Source: Verrucomicrobiia bacterium (GTDB taxonomy: Bacteria; Verrucomicrobiota; Verrucomicrobiia; JABWAM01). Taken from it: a stretch of DNA of 10,106 nucleotides. Position numbers and translations under genes: made by a program. Position 1 is the first letter of the stretch, and every line of letters starts with the position of its first letter. Shown in pieces: positions 5,703 through 10,106 of this stretch. Below the pieces are notes generated by a model that searched no databases, had not been told where the DNA came from, and saw only the letters and a program-made list of their open reading frames with translations. The DNA lies in contig JABWAM010000075.1 of assembly GCA_013360985.1 (NCBI GenBank), positions 1-10,106 on the forward strand, read 5' to 3'.

Positions 5703-7067
5703 ATGATTTCGGCATTCGTCAACGCCTTTAAGATTCCCGAGCTGAAGAAGCGGATTGTCTTCACGCTGGGCATCCTCGTGATTACGCGCTTCGGCGCGGC
5801 GATTCCCGTGCCCGGCGTGGACGCGAACGCCCTCGCTGCGTTTTTCCATTCGCAGCAGCAGAGCCAGGGGGGGAGCCTGCTCGCGCTGATGAACATCTTC
5901 AGCGGCGGCGCTCTGGAGCACCTCGCCATCTTCTCGCTGACGATCATGCCATACATCAGCGCCTCGATCATCTTTCAGCTCCTCACGGCGGTCGTCCCGC
6001 AGCTCCAAAAAATTTCCCGCGAGGAGGGCGGGCGACAAAAGATCACTCAGTACACCCGCTACGTCACCATCGTGATCGCGCTCTTCCAGAGCCTGATGTT
6101 CGCGCGGACCTTCCAGAACCCGCAGAGTCTGCCGATGTTTCGCGGACTTCCTCCTGGCACGAGCCTTGTTCTGAACCCCGGCCTCGGGTTTGAAATCACC
6201 ACGGTGATCACCCTCACGGCGGGCACGATCTTCATGATGTGGCTGGGCGAACAGATTTCCGACCGGGGCATCGGCAACGGCATCTCGCTTCTCATCGCCA
6301 CGAACATCCTCGCGAAGTTCCCCGCCGCGGTCGGCCTCGCCTATCAGATGTTCTTTCCGCCCGCCGGGATGCCCGCGAAGTACAACATCATCCACGCCCT
6401 GCTCTTCATCGGGATGTTCTTTGGCGTGATCGCCGCCGTGATCATCGTCACGCAGGCGCAGCGCAAGGTGACCGTGCAGTACGCGCAGCGGATGGTTGGC
6501 CGGAAAATGTACGGCGGTGGACAGACCTACATGCCGCTTCGCGTAAACTACTCGGGCGTGATGCCGATCATTTTCGCCCAGGCGATCCTGATGTTTCCGC
6601 AAACGATCTTCGGCTTTGTGCAGGTCGAGTGGCTTCAGCGCATCGCAAGCTGGCTGGTCGAGGGGCATCGCGTCTATCTCACCGTCTATTCGATCCTCAT
6701 CTTTTTCTTCAGCTACTTCTGGGTGGCCACGGTCTTCAACCCGATCCAGATCGCCGACGACCTCAAGAAACACGGAGGTTACGTCCCCGGCGTGCGGCCG
6801 GGGAAGCCGACGGCGGACTTCCTCGATTTCACAATGACGCGCATCACCTTTGCCGGCGCGATCTTCCTCACGATCGTGGCGGTCATTCCCATCTCGCTGA
6901 GCGATTGGCTGAGCATCCCGTACCTCACCGCGAGTTTCTTTGGGGGCACGAGCCTCCTGATCATCGTCGGCGTCCTCCTCGATACGCTGCGGCAGATCGA
7001 GACCCACCTGCTCACCCGCAACTACGAAGGGTTTCTCAAAAAAGGCCGCATGCGCGGCAGGATCTGA
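5703..7067 (+). CDS. secY: Preprotein translocase subunit SecY
   Basis: SecY is the channel-forming subunit of the SecYEG translocon in the inner membrane; it moves unfolded proteins outward with SecA and inserts membrane proteins. The 454-residue product has ten visible hydrophobic segments at about residues 20-37, 68-95, 118-137, 160-182, 190-210, 229-250, 288-306, 325-345, 379-397 and 406-430. Family marks include GGALEHLAIFSLTIMPYISA (segment 2), GNGISLLIATNI, the cytoplasmic TVQYAQRMVGRKMYGGGQTY loop, the HGGYVPGVRPGKPT loop with its conserved Arg, and the C-terminal RNYEGFLKKGRMRGR. Length is typical (430-460). It ends the ribosomal block; a repeat begins 17 bp after its stop. The usual downstream adk or map is absent. 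Confidence 0.98.
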   Translation: MISAFVNAFKIPELKKRIVFTLGILVITRFGAAIPVPGVDANALAAFFHSQQQSQGGSLLALMNIFSGGALEHLAIFSLTIMPYISASIIFQLLTAVVPQLQKISREEGGRQKITQYTRYVTIVIALFQSLMFARTFQNPQSLPMFRGLPPGTSLVLNPGLGFEITTVITLTAGTIFMMWLGEQISDRGIGNGISLLIATNILAKFPAAVGLAYQMFFPPAGMPAKYNIIHALLFIGMFFGVIAAVIIVTQAQRKVTVQYAQRMVGRKMYGGGQTYMPLRVNYSGVMPIIFAQAILMFPQTIFGFVQVEWLQRIASWLVEGHRVYLTVYSILIFFFSYFWVATVFNPIQIADDLKKHGGYVPGVRPGKPTADFLDFTMTRITFAGAIFLTIVAVIPISLSDWLSIPYLTASFFGGTSLLIIVGVLLDTLRQIETHLLTRNYEGFLKKGRMRGRI

Positions 7068-7084
7068 AAAGACGGTTGGAGACT

Positions 7085-7178
7085 TCCAAATCCCCGCGTC
7101 AGGCGTGGGGGGAGTCCATCCTCGGTCGAGGAACATGCGACGCCCTCGCCACATTTTGGACTCAAGCCGCGGCCGCGG
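7085..7178 (+). repeat. Interspersed repeat unit, copy 1
   Basis: This unit starts with TCCAAATCCCCGCGT and contains a 34-bp core (7112-7145) beginning GAGTCCATCC that matches copy 2 (7321-7354) at 32 of 34 bases, both differences being C/T. It continues with ACATTTTG (7151-7158) and ends in the palindrome CCGCGGCCGCGG (7167-7178). The offset to copy 2 is 209-210 bp, so only about one base has been gained or lost between them. It starts 17 bp after the secY stop. The family is not one I can name. Confidence 0.85.
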
Positions 7179-7197
7179 CGCCGCCGGCGGCGGCGCC
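7177..7197 (+). repeat. Perfect GC-rich stem-loop
   Basis: GGCGCCGCC and GGCGGCGCC form a perfect 9-bp stem around a GGC loop. The stem is all G and C, so the hairpin would be very stable. No T-run follows. It overlaps the end of repeat copy 1 and starts the GC-rich block between copies 1 and 2. Confidence 0.7.
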
Positions 7198-7255
7198 CTC
7201 CCTGCTTCGCGACAGGGCGGATTTTCCTCAAGCATGGACGATGGAAAGGGAGGGC
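7195..7255 (+). repeat. Inverted repeat inside the spacer, second repeat type
   Basis: GCCCTCCCT (7195-7203) and its exact complement AGGGAGGGC (7247-7255) enclose 43 bases. The right side continues into GAGGCCGCCGGCCGAGCCG. One frame of this stretch reads REGEAAGRA, which resembles the REGEAPAEP-like strings I remember from repeats mistranslated in planctomycete and verrucomicrobial genomes; that is a recollection, not a search. The reverse complement of about 7219-7244 (CCATCGTC, then GAGGAAAATCCG) loosely resembles the core of the 94-bp unit. Confidence 0.55.
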
Positions 7256-7294
7256 GAGGCCGCCGGCCGAGCCGTCGCACCCCTCTTGTGGGGA

Positions 7295-7468
7295 CCCAAA
7301 TCCCCGCGTAAGAAACGAGAGAGTCCATCCTTGGTCGAGGAACATGCGATGCCCGCGCGACATTTTGACCTCAAACCGTTGCCGCGGCTTCACCACAAAA
7401 TGTTGTAGAAGCGTCACGCATTTCTCGATCGAGGATGGGTTTCCCTATGCCTTACGCGGGGATTTGGG
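7295..7468 (+). repeat. 174-bp imperfect palindrome built from two opposed repeat units
   Basis: The left arm 7295-7381 and right arm 7382-7468 are 87 bases each and pair base for base with no net insertion or deletion. The outer 18 bases are perfect: CCCAAATCCCCGCGTAAG at 7295-7312 and its complement at 7451-7468. Internal islands also stay in register, for example CCATCC 7325-7330 with 7433-7438 and ACATTTTG 7360-7367 with 7396-7403. My hand count gives about 57 of 87 matching positions. A CCGCGG lies at the centre (7382-7387). This geometry fits a palindromic intergenic repeat or a small non-autonomous element. No target-site duplication is evident. As RNA it could fold into one long stem. 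Confidence 0.8.
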
Positions 7469-7482
7469 ATCAAGTTAAGGGC

Positions 7483-7512
7483 TTGACTTTGTCGGAACGG
7501 CGGCGCTTGAAT
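7483..7512 (+). promoter_or_regulatory. Candidate sigma-70-type promoter for the kinase unit
   Basis: TTGACT (7483-7488) and TTGAAT (7507-7512) match the -35 and -10 consensus at 5 of 6 and 4 of 6 positions with an 18-bp spacer. Transcription would start near 7519, directly at an ATG. The site lies 14 bp past the end of the palindrome. It was found by eye in GC-rich DNA, and sigma preferences of this lineage are not known to me. Confidence 0.35.
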
Positions 7513-7518
7513 TCAAAC

Positions 7519-7614
7519 ATGGTGTGCGCGAGGGGACTCGTGCTGAATGTCGAACGCGGGACCTGCATGGCCGGGCGACGCGCGATTTTTTTGGGGGAGG
7601 AGGTTCTCCGATGA
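7519..7614 (+). CDS. Possible 31-residue upstream open frame coupled to the kinase gene
   Basis: An ATG at 7519 opens a frame of 31 codons, beginning MVCARGLVLNVERG and ending FLGEEVLR. Its TGA (7612-7614) overlaps the kinase ATG (7611-7613) as ATGA, the classical arrangement for translational coupling. It has no Shine-Dalgarno of its own, but the candidate promoter would start the transcript at or next to this ATG, so leaderless initiation is conceivable. An in-frame ATG at 7567 is an alternative start. The peptide has no recognised domain or signal peptide. Chance is a serious alternative, because the kinase start has an excellent ribosome-binding site and needs no coupling. Confidence 0.3.
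   Translation: MVCARGLVLNVERGTCMAGRRAIFLGEEVLR
7598..7604 (+). promoter_or_regulatory. Consensus Shine-Dalgarno fixing the kinase start
   Basis: AGGAGGT ends 6 bases before the ATG at 7611. It decides that start over an in-frame GTG at 7524, which would add 29 residues and has no ribosome-binding site. Confidence 0.85.
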
Positions 7615-9995
7615 AACCCCGTCGTCGAGGGAGAGATGTCGCGGCGCGCGCGAAGGCTTCTCGGCCGGCGAAGCGGACGATCGCGCGTCGCGGCCGCGCG
7701 GATTTCCAGCAGACCCGGGAGGCTCTCCTCGAAAGCGAGAAACGCTTCCAGAGCGCCTTCGAGTACGCCGCGATCGGAATGACGCTCGTGGGGCCGGACG
7801 GAAAGTTTCTCAAGGTGAATCGGGCATTGTGCAAGATGCTCGGCTACCAGGAGTCCGAGTTGTTGTCGAAAACCTTCCAAGAGATCACGCATCCGGAAGA
7901 TCTGGAGGAAGACTGCGATTATGTGCGGCGGATGTTGACGGGCGAAATCCGCACCTATCAGATGGAGAAACGCTATTTTCGCAAGGACGGTCGGACGGTG
8001 CACGTTCTCTTGAGCGTCTCGCTCCTCCGGGATTCAACCGGCGAGCCTGTTCATTTCATCTCTCAGATTCAGGACATCCACAGCCGCAAGGAGGCGGAGC
8101 GCGCGTTGCGCGAGAGCGAGGCGCGTTTCCGCGCGCTCATCGAGGAGGCGCCCATCGCGATCGCGGTCAACCGCGATGAAAAACGCATTTATATCAATCA
8201 GGCGTGGCGTCGGCTTTTTCGGATTCCGGAAGGCTGGGAGGTGCGCGGCCGTCCGGTTCTGGAGAATTGGGCGCCAGAGTGGAAAGATTTGATCGCCGAC
8301 TATGCGCGCCGTCGGGCTGCGGGAGCGCCTACACCGTTGGAATATGAAGGAGTATGCCGGAGGCACGACGGCACGCAGTTTCCCGCGTGGATCGCAGCGA
8401 GATGGCTGCGTTTGGCGGATGGCCCCGCCACGGTTTCGTTTTTCCGGGACCTCACGAAGCGCAAGGAGGCCGAAAAAACGATCGTCGAGGAGCGCGAACG
8501 TTTGATGGCGATCTTGCGTGGCATCGGCGATGCGGTGATCGCCACCGATCGCGATCGGCGCGTAATCTTTCTCAATCCGGTCGCCGAAACGCTGACCGGC
8601 TGGCGCCAGGAAGAGGCGGTGGGGCGCAGCCTTCCAGAGGTCTTTCGCATCGCGCGGGAAAAGACGGGGGAAGCGTGCGAAAGCCTTCTCGATCGGGCGC
8701 TCGCCAACGGAGGGAGTGCGGCCCAGAGCGATCCGGTCATCCTGTTTGCGCGGGATGGCGCGCGGCGTCTCATCGAGGATCATGCGGCGCCGATTCGCGA
8801 TCGCGAGGGGCGGATCCTCGGAGGAATCCTCGTCTTTCGCGACGTGACGGAACGGCGGCGCATGCAGGAGGAGATGTTGCGCGCCCATCGTTTGAAATCG
8901 CTTGGATTTTTAGCCGGAGGCATCGCGCACGATTTCAACAATATCCTGACTGTCATCATGGGGAATACGTCGCTGGCTCTCGCGGCGTCCGCGTTGGATG
9001 AGCGCTTCCGGAAGTATCTCGAAGAATCGGAGAAAGCCTGCCTCCGCGCCAAAGATCTTACCGATCAACTCCTCACCTTTTCCAAGGGAGGCGCTCCTGT
9101 GCGCAAGGCGGCCTTTTTGCCCGACCTGGTTCGCGAGTCGGTGAAGTTCGCGTTGCGCGGTTCCTCTGTTGGATTTCGCGACGAGTTTCCGCCGGGCCTC
9201 TGGGCGGCGGAGGTGGATGTCGGACAGATCGCGCGCGTCTTCAACAATCTTGCGCTCAACAGCGTTCAAGCGATGCCCAACGGCGGCAGAATCACGGTGA
9301 GCGGACAAAACATCGCGTGCGAAAGCGAAGTCGCGCCGCCGGCGAAGAAAGGACGATGGATCGAGGTTTTGTTTCACGATAACGGGATCGGCATCCCCAG
9401 CGAGCAGATCGGATCGATTTTCGATCCATTTTTCAGCACGAAATCGCAGGGGAGCGGCCTCGGCTTGGCGATTTGCCATTCGATAATTACGCGTCACGGG
9501 GGGCGCCTCTTCGCGGAGTCCGAGCCGGGGAAAGGGACCACGATCCATCTCCTTCTCCCCGCCGCGGAGCAGCCTCCCTCCGAGGCGCCGCCGACGCCGT
9601 CCGCGCCCGTCGCGCTTCGAGGGAGAATCCTCGTCATGGATGACGAGGAGGGAATCCGTTTTGCGGCCAAGACGATGTTTCTGGCCCTGGGGTGTGAAAC
9701 GGAATGCGCGGAGGATGGGGCGCAGGCCGTCGCGCTTTATCGCGAGGCTCTCGACCATGGAACTCCGTTCCGCGCGGTGCTCATGGATTTGACCGTGCCT
9801 GGGGGCATGGGAGGACGCGAGGCCGCGCGCGAGATGCTCGCGGTGGATCCCGACGTCCGGATCATCGCTTCGAGTGGATATTCCACCGATCCCGTAATGA
9901 TTGAGCCGCAGCGCTACGGGTTTCGCGCCGTCCTCGCCAAGCCCTACACGGTGGCGGACCTCGCGCGCGTCTGCGCGTCGGTGTTCGATGCGTGA
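7611..9995 (+). CDS. Soluble hybrid sensor histidine kinase (PAS-PAS-PAS-HisKA-HATPase-REC)
   Basis: The 794-residue protein should autophosphorylate on a histidine in response to a signal sensed by its PAS domains and pass the phosphate to its own receiver. A basic N-terminus (residues 1-31) precedes PAS domains at about 46-160, 172-285 and 296-415. HisKA has the H-box GGIAHDFNNILT with the phospho-acceptor His440. HATPase_c shows the N-box (Asn550 in NNLALNSVQAM), G1 (DNGIGI from Asp590), FDPFFSTK and GSGLGL near 614-619. After a Pro-rich linker (about 650-667) the receiver has the acidic pair Asp677/Asp678, phospho-acceptor Asp726 (LMDLTVPGG) and Lys777 (AKPYT). All key residues are present, so it should be active. 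I see no membrane segment or signal peptide, so it is cytoplasmic. The sensed signal is unknown. No separate response regulator or output gene lies within the window. Confidence 0.95.
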   Translation: MKPRRRGRDVAARAKASRPAKRTIARRGRADFQQTREALLESEKRFQSAFEYAAIGMTLVGPDGKFLKVNRALCKMLGYQESELLSKTFQEITHPEDLEEDCDYVRRMLTGEIRTYQMEKRYFRKDGRTVHVLLSVSLLRDSTGEPVHFISQIQDIHSRKEAERALRESEARFRALIEEAPIAIAVNRDEKRIYINQAWRRLFRIPEGWEVRGRPVLENWAPEWKDLIADYARRRAAGAPTPLEYEGVCRRHDGTQFPAWIAARWLRLADGPATVSFFRDLTKRKEAEKTIVEERERLMAILRGIGDAVIATDRDRRVIFLNPVAETLTGWRQEEAVGRSLPEVFRIAREKTGEACESLLDRALANGGSAAQSDPVILFARDGARRLIEDHAAPIRDREGRILGGILVFRDVTERRRMQEEMLRAHRLKSLGFLAGGIAHDFNNILTVIMGNTSLALAASALDERFRKYLEESEKACLRAKDLTDQLLTFSKGGAPVRKAAFLPDLVRESVKFALRGSSVGFRDEFPPGLWAAEVDVGQIARVFNNLALNSVQAMPNGGRITVSGQNIACESEVAPPAKKGRWIEVLFHDNGIGIPSEQIGSIFDPFFSTKSQGSGLGLAICHSIITRHGGRLFAESEPGKGTTIHLLLPAAEQPPSEAPPTPSAPVALRGRILVMDDEEGIRFAAKTMFLALGCETECAEDGAQAVALYREALDHGTPFRAVLMDLTVPGGMGGREAAREMLAVDPDVRIIASSGYSTDPVMIEPQRYGFRAVLAKPYTVADLARVCASVFDA

Positions 9996-10006
9996 ATCAA
10001 TCCGCG

Positions 10007-10106
10007 TCCCAAATCCACGGATCAGCTCCATTTTCAGAGAGATCCTTTCCTCATCATCCATCGAGGATCGGAGGGGTGGAGCGTGTCGAGATTCCAGACT
10101 CCCCAC
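10007..10106 (+). repeat. Weak, partial relative of the intergenic repeat family
   Basis: TCCCAAATCC (10007-10016) matches the outer end of the palindrome and is followed by ACGG instead of CCGCG. Further on, CATCCATCGAGGATCGGAGG (10055-10074) resembles the CTCGATCGAGGATGG segment of the right arm. The stretch ends with a GGTGGAG / CTCCCCAC near-complement and is cut by the window edge. Nothing else is recognised in the 111 bases after the kinase stop, and no intrinsic terminator is visible. Confidence 0.4.

Larger units (their letters stand above)
7068..7610 (+). other. Repeat-rich intergenic region between secY and the kinase gene
   Basis: These 543 bases hold no full-size gene. From left to right they contain a 94-bp repeat unit (7085-7178), a GC-rich self-complementary block (7177-7295), a 174-bp imperfect palindrome made of two more units (7295-7468), a possible promoter (7483-7512) and a 31-codon open frame (7519-7614). 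No transposase, tRNA or clear intrinsic terminator with a U-tract is visible. Several short and long open frames cross the region on both strands, but they run through the repeats and carry no recognisable domain. Confidence 0.8.

Noticed and set aside
7105..7311. 68-codon plus-strand open frame in the repeat region
   Set aside because: It lies wholly within repeat copy 1 and the GC-rich spacer, has no domain and is explained by the repeat sequence.
4140..7328. A 1062-codon open frame on the minus strand across rplR to secY and into the repeats
   Set aside because: It is entirely antisense to five well-identified genes, shows no recognisable domain, and is Arg/His/Asp-rich low-grade sequence expected from the codon bias of GC-rich genes read backwards.
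7295..7468. Intrinsic terminator for the secY operon
   Set aside because: The long palindrome has no U-tract after it, and the nearer GC hairpin at 7177-7197 has none either; Rho-dependent or structural termination remains possible but is not shown.
7085..7468. CRISPR array
   Set aside because: There are only three copies, one of them inverted, with units near 90 bp and no regular spacers or cas genes.
7524..7610. GTG at 7524 as start of the kinase, adding 29 residues
   Set aside because: No ribosome-binding site precedes it, whereas the ATG at 7611 has AGGAGGT at ideal spacing.
49..9995. A previously undescribed multi-gene system
   Set aside because: Every full-size gene is a known ribosomal protein, SecY or a standard hybrid histidine kinase; only the intergenic repeats and the small upstream frame remain unexplained.
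8910..10106. A 398-codon minus-strand open frame opposite the kinase gene
   Set aside because: The plus-strand kinase has every catalytic motif in order; the antisense frame has none and runs off the window through the repeat fragment.

Overview
The window is bacterial, GC-rich (roughly 60-65 % by eye) and entirely plus-strand in gene content. It has two parts. Positions 49-7067 hold the distal S10 operon plus the spc operon, in the order rpsC, rplP, rpmC, rpsQ, rplN, rplX, rplE, rpsN (four-cysteine zinc form), rpsH, rplF, rplR, rpsE, rplO, secY. Most junctions are 24 bp or less and two overlap. All products look intact. Two departures from the textbook order stand out: rpmD (L30) is missing between rpsE and rplO, and nothing of the usual adk/map/infA/rpmJ/rpsM continuation follows secY.

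The protein style (S5 core, SecY N-terminus, L16), the absence of rpmD and a scarcity of Shine-Dalgarno sequences suggest the Planctomycetota-Verrucomicrobiota-Chlamydiota group, most likely Verrucomicrobiota. This is an inference from remembered sequence style, not from a search.

Positions 7068-7610 carry no full-size gene but are rich in repeats. A 94-bp unit (7085-7178) is followed by a strongly self-complementary GC-rich block (7177-7295). Next comes a 174-bp imperfect palindrome (7295-7468) whose arms are two further copies of the unit in opposite orientation, with 18 bp of perfect outer match. A possible promoter (7483-7512) abuts the palindrome. A 31-codon open frame (7519-7614) ends in an ATGA overlap with the next gene.

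Positions 7611-9995 encode a soluble hybrid sensor histidine kinase with three PAS domains, HisKA, HATPase_c and a C-terminal receiver. It is transcribed in the same direction as the ribosomal genes but is probably a separate unit. The last 111 bp are non-coding and contain a weak relative of the same repeat family.

The ribosomal block is ordinary housekeeping: 13 ribosomal proteins and the Sec channel made from one transcript. The less routine material lies in the 543-bp gap after secY. I see no defence system, CRISPR array, transposase, phage gene or clearly new multi-gene system here.
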